Shown here: piece by piece, positions 1-8,356 of the stretch | Numbering within the stretch: position 1 is the stretch's first letter | Layout of the letters: each line of letters starts with the position of its first letter | Origin: Rhodococcus sp. WMMA185 | GTDB lineage: Bacteria > Actinomycetota > Actinomycetes > Mycobacteriales > Mycobacteriaceae | Length of the DNA: 64,000 bases | Assembly: GCF_001767395.1 (NCBI RefSeq) | Contig: NZ_CP017014.1 | Coordinates: 2,116,501 to 2,180,500 of the forward strand | Reading direction: 5' to 3' | Program-made: the position numbers and the translations under genes | The notes under the pieces: generated by a model | Databases searched by the model: none | Told to the model about the DNA's origin: nothing | The model's input: only the letters and a program-made list of their open reading frames with translations

Positions 1-1
1 G

Positions 2-403
2 GGTGCGGCCAAGATGCACGTCGTCCGGGCCGCTCTGAGACTTCGCCGGGAGAGACCGGAGTCCTTCGTCGGGGGGTCCTACACCCCGATTTTCGGTACC
101 GGGCAGGCCGCAACCCACGTGGTGGGCTTCGCGCGGGGCCCAGCAGGTGCGCGCCCTGACATCGTCGCAGTGGCAACCCGGCACAGTGTCGCACTCGACG
201 GCGTCGCACTCGGCGACGTTCAACTCGGTCGGCCAGGCTGGGGCGACACCACCGTCGCGCTGCCCGAGGGGACGTGGACCGACCGCCTCACCGGCGAGAC
301 AGTGCACACGGCCGACGACGACACGATTCCCGGACCCCGTGCCGACTCGCTGTTCGCCACCTACCCGGTCGCCCTGCTCACGCTCTTGGCAACTGACCGC
401 TGA
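2..403 (+). CDS. treY: Maltooligosyl trehalose synthase, C-terminal end (partial)
   Basis: This is the 3' end of a gene that begins before the window; the visible 133 residues run in frame from base 2 to a TGA. The segment has the all-beta character of the C-terminal domain of GH13 maltooligosyl trehalose synthases, including a 'LPEGTWTDRLTGE' stretch typical of TreY tails. TreY converts the reducing-end linkage of maltodextrins to an alpha,alpha-1,1 bond, making the substrate that TreZ cleaves to trehalose. The identification is supported by treZ about 4 kb downstream on the same strand, although here four unrelated genes separate them. The catalytic domain lies outside the window, so function is inferred from the tail and from context. 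Confidence 0.8.
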   Translation, partial: GAAKMHVVRAALRLRRERPESFVGGSYTPIFGTGQAATHVVGFARGPAGARPDIVAVATRHSVALDGVALGDVQLGRPGWGDTTVALPEGTWTDRLTGETVHTADDDTIPGPRADSLFATYPVALLTLLATDR

Positions 404-529
404 CCGAAGCCGGGCGACTGCCCATCTTCCTGCCGTGCACGGTAATGGAAGTGTCAGATTCGATTGGCTGTGAGTTACTCCACGGCTGTTGCTTTCGTCC
501 GAGATGTCTGCAAAACTCTCCGCTCGATA

Positions 530-551
530 ACGACTCAATAACAACTCAGTA
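530..551 (+). repeat. Two 11-bp direct repeats ahead of the GH64 gene
   Basis: ACGACTCAATA and ACAACTCAGTA lie head to tail and end 14 bases before the ATG at 566, just upstream of the GGGGAG ribosome site. They may be a regulator site or chance. No promoter hexamers were identified with confidence in the 404-565 gap. Confidence 0.35.
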
Positions 552-565
552 ACGGGGAGCAAAAG

Positions 566-1960
566 ATGTTGAGTAGAAGAGCCTTTCTTGGAAGCACACT
601 GGGTGCAGTTGCCCTCGGTGCACCGATTCTGTCGTCAGTTGCTCCGGCTCTGGCCCCTCGCGCCTACGCTGCTACCACTATCCGCACGAAGGTGGTCAAC
701 GCCACCGGAACCTTCGGCAACAGTGCGATCAAGATGTACATTCCCGGTGTCAACCCCGCCGGGCAGCAAGGATTCGTCAATGCCAGCGGGGTCTTCGTAA
801 CGGTCCCCCAAGATGTCGCTCACGGCACCCCCCTCGACATGGCGATCCCGCTGTCCAACACCGGAGACACAGATTTCGTCTTGCCCCAGATGTCGGGGCG
901 CATCTACTTCGCGATCGACGGCGACTTGACGTTCAGGGCCGTCGCCGACGAACAGGGCGTCCGGAGAATGCAGTACCCGGCGGGCTGGGTTGAGAGCGAC
1001 GACAGTTTCTCGGTGATGCACGACTGCGTCGAGTTCACCCTGAACGACCTTGGAATGTTCTGCAACACCACAATGGTCGACAAGTTCTCCGTGCCGTTGG
1101 CCATTCGATTGGAAGGAGACGCGTCGCAGACCGCCGGCGAACTCGTCCCTGGCGGACGCGAGAGAATCTTCTCCACCATCGCCGATCAGCCGGACTTCGC
1201 ACGACTGATCATCGGTGACAACAAGCGCGTGATCGCCCCCGGCCACGGCATCGACTCCGGACTGTTCTCGTCCACCTACTACGACGAGTACATCAATGAG
1301 GTGTGGAGCAAGTACGCCACCACCGACCTGCTGGTGACCGACCACCTCAAGCAGATCACCTACACCGGCCGGGTCAGAGATGGGGTGCTCATCTTCGACA
1401 AGGGTGTGGCACCGATCCGCAAACCAAGCACCCGCGACGTGTTCTTCTGTGATGGGGCCCTGGCGGCTCCGAACGACGGTGTGACCGGACCGGTCGCCGC
1501 GATGCTGGGCGCTGCCTTCAACCGAGGGACGCTACTCGAACACTCCGCTCAGCCCATCAGTGACACCAAGCTCCACTACAACACCGCCGTCGCCAACCAC
1601 TACTCGCGGGCCCTGCACGAGAACACCAAGGACGGCAAGGCGTACGGTTTCGCATTCGACGATGTCGGAGACCTCGCGGCGTTCATCCAGGACCACAACC
1701 CGAGCTCCTGGACTATCACCCTGACCGATCTCTCCTCGGGACCGGCTCCTGGTGGAACCGATCCTGGTTCAGACCCGGGCACTGATCCCGGCACGGGCGG
1801 CGGCACCGACCCGAACACGGGCGGCGGCACCGACCCGAACACGGGTGGCGGCACCGACCCGAATACCGGTGGCGGCACCGACCCCAACACCGGTGGCGGC
1901 ACCAACCCCGGCACGGGCGATGTGTCCACCGGCAGCGCGGGGCTGAACTTCGGGTCGTAG
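566..1960 (+). CDS. Secreted GH64-type beta-1,3-glucanase with repetitive C-terminal tail
   Basis: A 464-residue exported protein. Residues 1-35 form a signal peptide with a twin arginine (SRRAF) and a hydrophobic stretch ending APRAYA, so Tat export is plausible. Residues about 38-395 match the GH64/thaumatin-like glucan endo-1,3-beta-glucosidase family ('VFVTVPQDVAHGTPLDMAIPL', 'GRIYFAIDGDL', 'EFTLND'). Residues about 396-455 are a low-complexity Gly/Thr/Asp/Pro/Asn tail built on an eight-residue GGGTDPNT repeat, probably a spacer outside the cell. The ATG is preceded by GGGGAG six bases away. A strong hairpin terminator follows, so it is likely transcribed alone. It would attack fungal or algal beta-1,3-glucan; the substrate is inferred from the family. 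Confidence 0.83.
   Translation: MLSRRAFLGSTLGAVALGAPILSSVAPALAPRAYAATTIRTKVVNATGTFGNSAIKMYIPGVNPAGQQGFVNASGVFVTVPQDVAHGTPLDMAIPLSNTGDTDFVLPQMSGRIYFAIDGDLTFRAVADEQGVRRMQYPAGWVESDDSFSVMHDCVEFTLNDLGMFCNTTMVDKFSVPLAIRLEGDASQTAGELVPGGRERIFSTIADQPDFARLIIGDNKRVIAPGHGIDSGLFSSTYYDEYINEVWSKYATTDLLVTDHLKQITYTGRVRDGVLIFDKGVAPIRKPSTRDVFFCDGALAAPNDGVTGPVAAMLGAAFNRGTLLEHSAQPISDTKLHYNTAVANHYSRALHENTKDGKAYGFAFDDVGDLAAFIQDHNPSSWTITLTDLSSGPAPGGTDPGSDPGTDPGTGGGTDPNTGGGTDPNTGGGTDPNTGGGTDPNTGGGTNPGTGDVSTGSAGLNFGS
1788..1915 (+). repeat. 24-bp in-frame tandem repeat in the GH64 gene tail
   Basis: About five copies of a 24-bp unit encode GGGTDPNT. Copies differ at third positions (AACACGGGC, AACACGGGT, AATACCGGT, AACACCGGT), so they have diverged silently while keeping the protein repeat. 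Such arrays expand and shrink readily, and tail length probably varies between strains. Confidence 0.85.
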
Positions 1961-1990
1961 CAGCCCGCGACTCGAGGCATACCTGAAAGG

Positions 1991-2016
1991 AACCCGCACC
2001 AGGCGGTGTGGGTTTT
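1991..2016 (+). terminator. Rho-independent terminator after the GH64 gene
   Basis: AACCCGCACC pairs with GGTGTGGGTT across a four-base loop (ten pairs, one G-T), followed by TTTT and CTTC. It begins 30 bases past the stop codon and lies between the GH64 gene and the convergent gene ending at 2072. It is one of the few classical hairpin-plus-U terminators in the window. Confidence 0.8.
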
Positions 2017-2071
2017 CTTCAGGCCGCACAGTGGCGGCTCAGGGCACGTTCTAAGGTGCTTCCTCTGGCGG

Positions 2072-2701
2072 TCAGGCCATCTCGGGGACGTGAAGGTGCG
2101 CGATGGCAAGCTCGAACTCACCAGTCTCGAGCACCTCGGCGTTCGCCTCGCGCAGAGATGCGGCCCTGATCTCGTTGATGCGTTCCATGTTGCGTTCCAT
2201 CGCCTCGCGGCTGTCGTAGGTCAGCGACGACACCGCACGGCCGGCAGCATGATCCACTAGCAGGCTGGCGCTGCAGAACCCTTCGAGTTCCTCCATCTTG
2301 GGTATTCCGGCCAACTTCCACACATCGACGACACGGTCCATGTGGGCTGGTTCCGCCTTGGCCCAGGTGACCCGGCAGTAGGCACCGCGATCCGAGGGGT
2401 GATCGCGGTGCATCGCCGCAATGTCCCACCTCGACACCTCCGCGGTGCCGTGGAAGATCTCGGCAGCCCGGTCACGCAACTCCCGCACCGGTCCCTCGCT
2501 CGAGCGCAGCGATTCCTCGTCCCGCCACGAACTGGTCGCGATGCATCGGCCCGAATCGCGATCGACCAGCAGGGACAAACCGAGGCAACCGTCGACTTCC
2601 GCCAGCGCAGGCATCACGACATCGCGCACGTGCTTGATCCCCTCGTCGATGAACGAGGGATGCGCCTGAATTGTGGTTGAGCGTGCAAACACGATCGTCA
2701 C
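2072..2701 (-). CDS. Two-domain ABM-like (dimeric alpha/beta barrel) protein, unknown function
   Basis: A 209-residue cytoplasmic protein. The GTG at 2701 was chosen because AAGGAAGG lies just before it; the reading frame stays open further upstream but that part is Arg-rich and unlike coding sequence. The two halves look like diverged copies of one fold: 'VDGCLGLSLLVDRDSGRCIATSSW' near residue 35 and 'LEGFCSASLLVDHAAGRAVSSLTY' near residue 140, each followed by a helix with 'EESLRSSE' or 'REAMERNMERI'. This pattern is typical of antibiotic-biosynthesis-monooxygenase-like ferredoxin folds. No catalytic residues can be assigned. It is divergent from the Eis-like gene, with 201 bases between them. 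Confidence 0.68.
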   Translation of the reverse strand: MTIVFARSTTIQAHPSFIDEGIKHVRDVVMPALAEVDGCLGLSLLVDRDSGRCIATSSWRDEESLRSSEGPVRELRDRAAEIFHGTAEVSRWDIAAMHRDHPSDRGAYCRVTWAKAEPAHMDRVVDVWKLAGIPKMEELEGFCSASLLVDHAAGRAVSSLTYDSREAMERNMERINEIRAASLREANAEVLETGEFELAIAHLHVPEMA

Positions 2702-2902
2702 CCTTCCTTGTCGAGGGCGACGCCACGGGCGGCGTCGCCCGTTGATCCCACGTGTCTCACACTCCTCCGCAACGGCGCCGATAGCAACGTCCGTGCATGT
2801 GATGCCGAGATGTGCGTATTCGCGCAACCGGAGAAGGCTCCAAGCGACTTCCGCCGAAATTCGAATGCGGCACCCACCTCGGGTGTGCCACTCTCTCGAG
2901 AC

Positions 2903-4108
2903 ATGACGACCAGCACTGAGATCACTGTCCGGACCGCCGACGAGCAGGACTGGCGCAATCTTCTGCTACTGCACGAAGTCGGGTTCGGTACCCCGTACAC
3001 CTCGGAGGCCGTGGATGCGCGGCGCGAACTCGTCGGCATCGACCGCTCGATCATCGCGGTCGACGACGAGGCCGTGGTCGGCGTGACCATGGATTTTCCG
3101 ATGACAGTCACCGTCCCCGGCGAGGTCGCAGTACGAGCGGCAGGGATCACCGGGGTCTCCGTCGCACCCTCGCACCGACGCCGGGGGATACTCCGCACCC
3201 TCTACACCGAGCAGCATCGACGGATACGAGCGACCGGCGCTGTGCTGTCAGTGCTCATCGCCAGCGAGGGTGGAATCTACGGGCGATTCGGATACGGCCC
3301 CGCCACCATCGAGTCCACGGTAAGCGTCGACCGTCGTCTCGGGGCGTTCCATCCGAAGGCCCCCGATCCGGGCGGGGTACGCGTCCTACGCCCGACCGAT
3401 GCCCGCGCTGCGATCACAGCCGTCTACGACCGCTGGCAACGGATCACACCCGGCGCACAGGTTCGGCCCGACATCTTGTGGGATCAGCTTTTCGCCGATC
3501 ACGACATCGACCGCGGCGGCGGTACGAGCCTGTTCGCCATGCTCCACGACGACGGCTACGCCCTGTATCGCCGGGCCGGCGGGGAGGACGCGATGATCGC
3601 CCGGATCCAAGAGATGCGGACGGTTACCGACGACGCTCACGCTGCGCTGTGGCGCGCACTGTTCGGCCTCGACCTGATGCACGGCATCGAGACGACCCTG
3701 GCGCCCGAGGATCCGCTTCCCCAACTGCTCACCGATAGTCGTGTGGTCCGCACGCGGTCGCGGCACGACCGATTGTGGGTGCGGATCATGGATGTACGAG
3801 CCGCACTCGAGGCGCGCACCTACCGATCCGACCTCGACCTCGTTCTACAGGTCGACGACGGGTTCCTCCATGCCGGTGGGTGCTTTCGGCTGACAGCCCG
3901 GGACGGCCACGCCACCTGTACGCCTACGGACGACACTCCGCAGGTCGTCGCCGATCTGGATGTACTGGGCAGTCTGTATCTCGGAGCGCATCGGGCACGC
4001 ACATTCGCGGCGGCCCATCGGCTCTGGGCCGACACGCCGGAAACACTGTGGGCCGTCGACCACGCATTCGACTCGAACCGAAGCGCTCAGATCGGCTGGC
4101 CGTTCTAG
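2903..4108 (+). CDS. GNAT acetyltransferase, Eis family
   Basis: A 401-residue protein of the size and architecture of Eis (enhanced intracellular survival) acetyltransferases, which N-acetylate amines such as aminoglycosides or protein lysines. The N-terminal GNAT domain carries the acetyl-CoA loop 'VSVAPSHRRRGILRTLY' near residues 83-99, followed by 'SEGGIYGRFGYGPAT', typical of the family. A second GNAT-like fold and a C-terminal sterol-carrier-like domain follow, ending in GWPF, where the terminal carboxylate of Eis acts in catalysis. The ATG at 2903 was chosen from the 'MTTSTEITVRTADEQDW' start; its ribosome site is weak. The substrate is unknown. Confidence 0.85.
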   Translation: MTTSTEITVRTADEQDWRNLLLLHEVGFGTPYTSEAVDARRELVGIDRSIIAVDDEAVVGVTMDFPMTVTVPGEVAVRAAGITGVSVAPSHRRRGILRTLYTEQHRRIRATGAVLSVLIASEGGIYGRFGYGPATIESTVSVDRRLGAFHPKAPDPGGVRVLRPTDARAAITAVYDRWQRITPGAQVRPDILWDQLFADHDIDRGGGTSLFAMLHDDGYALYRRAGGEDAMIARIQEMRTVTDDAHAALWRALFGLDLMHGIETTLAPEDPLPQLLTDSRVVRTRSRHDRLWVRIMDVRAALEARTYRSDLDLVLQVDDGFLHAGGCFRLTARDGHATCTPTDDTPQVVADLDVLGSLYLGAHRARTFAAAHRLWADTPETLWAVDHAFDSNRSAQIGWPF

Positions 4109-4116
4109 GTCCAGCT

Positions 4117-4305
4117 TTACGACTTGGCGTGTTCCACCCACGCGTCGGACCCGGGGAAGACGAGCGCCTCGTGACCGTCGTCGTACCGGACGAGGTACGG
4201 CGGTTCCCCGTTCTCTCCGTGTACCTCCACGACCTCGGCGGTCTGCTCGTGTTTTCCGACAACCCTGCCCTGGACGTGCAACCGGTCTCCAACTGCTACG
4301 CGCAT
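4117..4305 (-). CDS. DUF1918 small protein
   Basis: A 62-residue protein with the DUF1918 signature: 'VGDRLHVQG' near the start, then 'VVEVHGENGEPPYLVRYDDG' and 'VFPGSDAWV' at the end. The fold resembles a small SH3-like barrel. The function of the family is unknown; it is common in actinobacteria. The ATG has GAGGAG seven bases upstream. It converges with the Eis-like gene with 8 bases between the stops and is divergent from treZ. Confidence 0.82.
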   Translation of the reverse strand: MRVAVGDRLHVQGRVVGKHEQTAEVVEVHGENGEPPYLVRYDDGHEALVFPGSDAWVEHAKS

Positions 4306-4327
4306 GACTGCTCCTCGCGACGTTCGA

Positions 4328-4355
4328 CTTGCTACTCCCAGCTTGCTACTTCCGG
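4328..4355 (+). repeat. 14-bp tandem duplication between DUF1918 and treZ
   Basis: CTTGCTACTCCCAG is followed directly by CTTGCTACTTCCGG, 70 to 98 bases before the treZ start in the divergent intergenic region. It could be a regulator site for either gene. No promoter hexamers could be placed with confidence. Confidence 0.4.
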
Positions 4356-4425
4356 CGTCACAGCGAAAGGGGCGACCAAACTCTCGTGCGCTGCGCGAGA
4401 ATCCAGATCACGGCATCCTGATCGA

Positions 4426-6174
4426 GTGCACACCTTCGAGGTTTGGGCTCCGCTACCGAATACCGTTCGTGTCGACGTCGACGGTCGACGCCACGACATG
4501 ACTCCATCACCGGACGGGTGGTGGTGCGCGGAGATCGATGCAGCCCCAGACGCACGGTACGGCTTCCTGTTGGACGATGGCGACACCGTGCTCCCCGACC
4601 CACGCTCGCCGCGGCAACCCGACGGCGTCCACGCGTCGTCCCAATTGCATGCGCTCGACGAGAGCTCGTGGACCGACGCGCAGTGGACAGGGCGGCAGCT
4701 CGCCGGGTCGGTGGTCTACGAACTGCACGTCGGAACCTTCACCGCCGAAGGCACCTTCGGTGCCGCGATCGAACGCCTCGATCACCTCGTCGAACTAGGC
4801 GTCGATTTCGTGGAACTGATGCCGGTCAACGGCTTCAACGGCACTCACAACTGGGGCTACGACGGCGTCCTGTGGTACACGGTGCACGAGGGATACGGCG
4901 GACCGGACGGATTGCAGGCCCTCGTGGACGCATGTCACGCCCGCGGAGTCGGGGTTGTCCTCGACGTGGTCTACAACCATCTCGGCCCGTCCGGGAACTA
5001 CCTCGACCGCTTCGGACCGTATCTGACGCAGGCCGAGGGCACCTGGGGCCTGGGCATCAATCTCGACGGTCCGGAAAGCGGCGAGGTGCGCCGCTACATC
5101 ATCGACAACGCGCTGCGCTGGTTCCGCGAGTTCCACATCGACGCCCTCCGGCTCGACGCCGTCCACGCGCTCGTCGACCATACCGCCACCCACATCCTCG
5201 AGGACTTGGCCATACAGACCCGACGTCTGTCAGCACATCTGAGGCGACCCCTGACGTTGATTGCCGAGAGCGACCTGAACGACCCGCGACTGATCACGTC
5301 TCGGTCCGCGAGCGGATTCGGTCTCGACGCCCAATGGGACGACGACGTCCATCACGCCATCCATGCGGCGGTGTCGGGTGAGAGACAGGGATACTACGGG
5401 GATTTCGGTTCGATGGCATGCCTGGCCGACACCCTGCGCCGAGGCTGGTTCCACGCGGGGACATTCTCGTCGTTCCGCGGGCGCATGCACGGCAGACCCC
5501 TCGACACCCTGCGCACCCCCGCCAGTTCCCTGGTCGTGTACACCTGCACTCACGACCAGATCGGCAACCGCGCGGTGGGCGACCGGCCCGGAACCTATCT
5601 CAACCACGGGCAACTGGCGGTGAAAGCCGCACTCGTGCTGTGCTCACCGTTCACGCCGATGCTGTTCATGGGCGAGGAATGGGGGGCGAGCACGCCGTTC
5701 CAGTTCTTCACGTCGCATCCAGAGCCGTCGCTCGCGCGAGCGACGGCGGAGGGGCGCAAGGCCGAGTTCGCCAATCACGGCTGGACCACGGATGATGTGC
5801 CCGATCCGCAGGACCCGGAAACGTTCGCGAGATCCAAGCTCGACTGGGACGAGCGCGGTCGCGAACCGCACGCCCGTCTACTCGAGTGCTACCGCTCTCT
5901 CATCCGCCTGCGACGCGAACGCTGGGAACTCACGGATCCTTGGCTCGAGAATCTGTCGGTGGACTACGACGAGGCCCTCTGCTGGATCGTCGTGAACCGC
6001 GGCCAACTTCGTCTCGCGTGCAACCTCAGTGCCGAGTCCGTGACCGTCCCCGTCGGCGGCTCCCCCTTGCTCTGGTGGGAAGCGCCGACCCAGGACGAAA
6101 CAGCATCCGTGACGGTGCTGCCGGCTCACTCGTTCGTTGTACTCGACGGTGCGACGGCAGCCCGCTCGTCCTGA
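4426..6174 (+). CDS. treZ: Malto-oligosyltrehalose trehalohydrolase
   Basis: A 582-residue GH13 enzyme that releases trehalose from maltooligosyl trehalose, the last step of the TreX/TreY/TreZ route. It starts with a carbohydrate-binding beta domain ('FEVWAPLPNTVRVDVDG'). The (beta/alpha)8 barrel follows, with region I 'DVVYNHLGPSGNYL', region II 'ALRLDAVHALVD' (Asp nucleophile), region III 'IAESDLNDPR' (Glu acid/base) and region IV 'YTCTHDQIGNR'. The GTG at 4426 (VHTFEVWAP) is chosen from the family start; no clear ribosome site precedes it, and the frame is open upstream. The 3' end overlaps the convergent MFS gene by 49 bases. Confidence 0.9.
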   Translation: MHTFEVWAPLPNTVRVDVDGRRHDMTPSPDGWWCAEIDAAPDARYGFLLDDGDTVLPDPRSPRQPDGVHASSQLHALDESSWTDAQWTGRQLAGSVVYELHVGTFTAEGTFGAAIERLDHLVELGVDFVELMPVNGFNGTHNWGYDGVLWYTVHEGYGGPDGLQALVDACHARGVGVVLDVVYNHLGPSGNYLDRFGPYLTQAEGTWGLGINLDGPESGEVRRYIIDNALRWFREFHIDALRLDAVHALVDHTATHILEDLAIQTRRLSAHLRRPLTLIAESDLNDPRLITSRSASGFGLDAQWDDDVHHAIHAAVSGERQGYYGDFGSMACLADTLRRGWFHAGTFSSFRGRMHGRPLDTLRTPASSLVVYTCTHDQIGNRAVGDRPGTYLNHGQLAVKAALVLCSPFTPMLFMGEEWGASTPFQFFTSHPEPSLARATAEGRKAEFANHGWTTDDVPDPQDPETFARSKLDWDERGREPHARLLECYRSLIRLRRERWELTDPWLENLSVDYDEALCWIVVNRGQLRLACNLSAESVTVPVGGSPLLWWEAPTQDETASVTVLPAHSFVVLDGATAARSS

Positions 6175-7745
6175 CGGCTGCGCAGCAGACGCAGTACGAG
6201 GATCGCGGTGACGAACAGGATTGCCGCGGTGGCGACGGCGGCCACGTGCATGCCCGCGACGAACGCGGTCTGTGCAGATTCCAGGAACACCGTGCTCGCG
6301 GTCTCCGGAAGGTGCTGCGCCTCGGCGATTGCGGCGCCGAGGGTCCCCTGGGCCGGCGCGACCCGATCAGGCGCCAGCAGGGAGGTGTCGAGGCCGCTGC
6401 GGAAGATCGCCATGACCACGCTGCCCAGCACCGCAACACCGAGCGCGATACCGAGTTCGTACGCGGTTTCGGACACCGCCGAGGCGGCACCCGCACGTTC
6501 GGGTTCGACCGCACTGACGACGAGATCGGACGCTAGAGTCAAAGCGATACCGACACCCGCACCGACGAGTCCGAAGCCGATCACGAACATATTCGGCCCA
6601 CTGTCGACACGCAGGGCGAACAACATGGCTGCACCCACACCGCCGACGAACAGCCCGCCGCCGAGGACATGCGAGGTCGCCCAGTAGCGGACCATCCAGG
6701 CCGCCGCCAAGGCAGTGACCGCGCTCATCAGCATTCCGGGCAGCATCAACACCCCCGCTTCGAGCGCCGTCTTACCCAAGACCAGTTGCAGGTACTGGGA
6801 TCCGAAGAACAGAACACCTGCCAGCGCAAAGACAGAAAGCAGGTTGGTGAGGACGGCCGTCGAGAATGCCGGCTTGGCGAACAAACCGAGGTCGATCATC
6901 GGATCCTTCATAACCCTCTGCCTGCGCACGAACACAACGCCAGACGCGACACCGGCAAGACCAACGGCAATGAGCACTGGGGAGATCCCGTGCACCACAG
7001 ACTCTTTGACGGCGTAGACGAGTGGCAGCATCGTAGACATCGACAGCGCCGCACTGGTCAGGTCGAAGCGTCCCGGGTTCGGATTCTTCGACTCCGGGAT
7101 CAGCACCGGTCCGATGCCGATCAGCATGAGCATTACCGGGATGTTGACCAGGAACACCGAACCCCACCAGAAGTGTTCGAGCAGCCAACCACCGATGAGC
7201 GGGCCTGCCGCGGCGCCACCACCTGCCATCGCGCTCCAGACTCCGATCGCGAGGGTGCGCTGGCGAGGGTCGACGAAGATCGCCCGGATCAGGCCGAGGG
7301 TGGCGGGCATCAGCGTCGCACCCGAGATTCCCTGTAGCACACGGGCTGCGATCAGCATTTCAGGCGACACGGCCCATGCTGCGATCAGCGAAGCAATCCC
7401 GAACCCGGCGGCGCCGAAGAGTAGGAGACGGCGGCGCCCCACTCGGTCGCCGAGCGTGCCCATCGTAATCAGCAGACCGGCGAGCACGAACGAGTAGACG
7501 TCGATGATCCACAGCAACTGCGTGCTACTGGGTTCGAGGTCTGCGCTGATGAACGGCAGCGCGAGATCGAGCACGGTGGCGTCTACCGCGATCAGGAGAA
7601 CGGCAAACGCCAAGACGATGAGCCCGAGCCAGTCTCGGCGCGATGCGGAGGCCCGACCCGGCTCACCCGAGGCTTCGTTGATCCCGCGATCCGTGGACAC
7701 AGACAATTGACTTCCTGCGACTTTCCGATTCGAGAGTTGGGACAT
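6126..7745 (-). CDS. MFS drug exporter, DHA2 (EmrB/QacA) family, 14 membrane segments
   Basis: A 539-residue membrane protein expected to export drugs in exchange for protons. Family marks are 'DATVLDLALPFI' in the first helix, 'WIIDVYSFVLAGLLITMGTLGDRVGRRR' (the motif A loop) and the long hydrophobic profile of about 14 helices. The ATG at 7745 (MSQLSNRK) is preferred; an upstream in-frame ATG at 7781 would lie inside the operator repeats. It is divergent from a TetR regulator, with two copies of a shared sequence between them, so it is probably de-repressed by its substrate. Its last 49 bases overlap the end of treZ on the other strand. Confidence 0.88.
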   Translation of the reverse strand: MSQLSNRKVAGSQLSVSTDRGINEASGEPGRASASRRDWLGLIVLAFAVLLIAVDATVLDLALPFISADLEPSSTQLLWIIDVYSFVLAGLLITMGTLGDRVGRRRLLLFGAAGFGIASLIAAWAVSPEMLIAARVLQGISGATLMPATLGLIRAIFVDPRQRTLAIGVWSAMAGGGAAAGPLIGGWLLEHFWWGSVFLVNIPVMLMLIGIGPVLIPESKNPNPGRFDLTSAALSMSTMLPLVYAVKESVVHGISPVLIAVGLAGVASGVVFVRRQRVMKDPMIDLGLFAKPAFSTAVLTNLLSVFALAGVLFFGSQYLQLVLGKTALEAGVLMLPGMLMSAVTALAAAWMVRYWATSHVLGGGLFVGGVGAAMLFALRVDSGPNMFVIGFGLVGAGVGIALTLASDLVVSAVEPERAGAASAVSETAYELGIALGVAVLGSVVMAIFRSGLDTSLLAPDRVAPAQGTLGAAIAEAQHLPETASTVFLESAQTAFVAGMHVAAVATAAILFVTAILVLRLLRSRQDERAAVAPSSTTNE

Positions 7746-7752
7746 GCGGTAC

Positions 7753-7810
7753 ACCGTCCAGCCGGTATAGTTTCCGTACATTACCGTGAACCGTCCAGCC
7801 GGTAAAGTTA
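7753..7810. promoter_or_regulatory. Duplicated operator between MFS exporter and TetR regulator
   Basis: ACCGTCCAGCCGGTA occurs twice, at 7753 and 7790, 37 bases apart; the copies continue with TAGTTTCCG and AAGTTATTTCCGG. Each copy has ACCG/CGGT ends and is a partial palindrome, as expected for a TetR dimer site. Copy one covers the exporter's start region and copy two lies just upstream of a candidate -10 (TACAGT, 7818) for the regulator gene. This layout predicts repression of both genes. Confidence 0.72.
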
Positions 7811-7831
7811 TTTCCGGTACAGTCGCTCCTC

Positions 7832-8353
7832 ATGACCGCCGGTACTCGCGATCGCATACTCGACGCTCTCGAGAAGCTGCTACTCGAAGTAGGAATCGCC
7901 CAGGTGACCCTGGAAGCGGTCGCCGCGGAAGCAGGGGTATCCAAAGGTGGCCTGCTCTATCACTTCCCCAGTAAGGAAGCACTCCTCGCAGCAATGGTGC
8001 GACGACTCGGCGAGCGAGCGGATGCGCATTTCGCCGACGCCATGTCCGGCGGCACCTCGCTATCGGAGTGGTACCTGCAGGTTCCCGACGCCAATACCGC
8101 CGAGGAACTCGCCCTGTACCGTTCCACGATCGCAGCGCTTCGCAGCGTAGACGGTCAGCACGACGAGATTCAGAAGGCCGTCACCGAGGTCATGCGCGGG
8201 TGGGACGAAGGCCTCCAGAATGAAATCGCCGACCCTGTCCAGGCCGAGATCGTGCGTCTGGTCGGCGATGGCATCTATCTTGCCGCGCTACTCGGGCTCC
8301 CCCTGCCGGAGCCCGAACTGTATGCGAAGGTTGTCGAGCGCCTGCTCCGATAG
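7832..8353 (+). CDS. TetR-family transcriptional repressor
   Basis: A 173-residue regulator. The N-terminal helix-turn-helix reads 'TRDRILDALEKLLLEVG', then 'VTLEAVAAEAGVSKGGLLYHFPSKEALLAAMV', the canonical TetR pattern. The C-terminal ligand domain is short and resembles TetR_C families seen beside exporters. Only eight bases separate a TACAGT -10 candidate from the ATG, so the mRNA may be almost leaderless. Position and the shared operator suggest it represses itself and the divergent MFS exporter. It ends 3 bases before the convergent ilvA stop. Confidence 0.88.
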   Translation: MTAGTRDRILDALEKLLLEVGIAQVTLEAVAAEAGVSKGGLLYHFPSKEALLAAMVRRLGERADAHFADAMSGGTSLSEWYLQVPDANTAEELALYRSTIAALRSVDGQHDEIQKAVTEVMRGWDEGLQNEIADPVQAEIVRLVGDGIYLAALLGLPLPEPELYAKVVERLLR

Positions 8354-8356
8354 CGG

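Noticed and set aside
1788-1915. CRISPR-like regular repeats
   Set aside because: Units are contiguous, in frame and encode GGGTDPNT; there are no spacers or cas genes.
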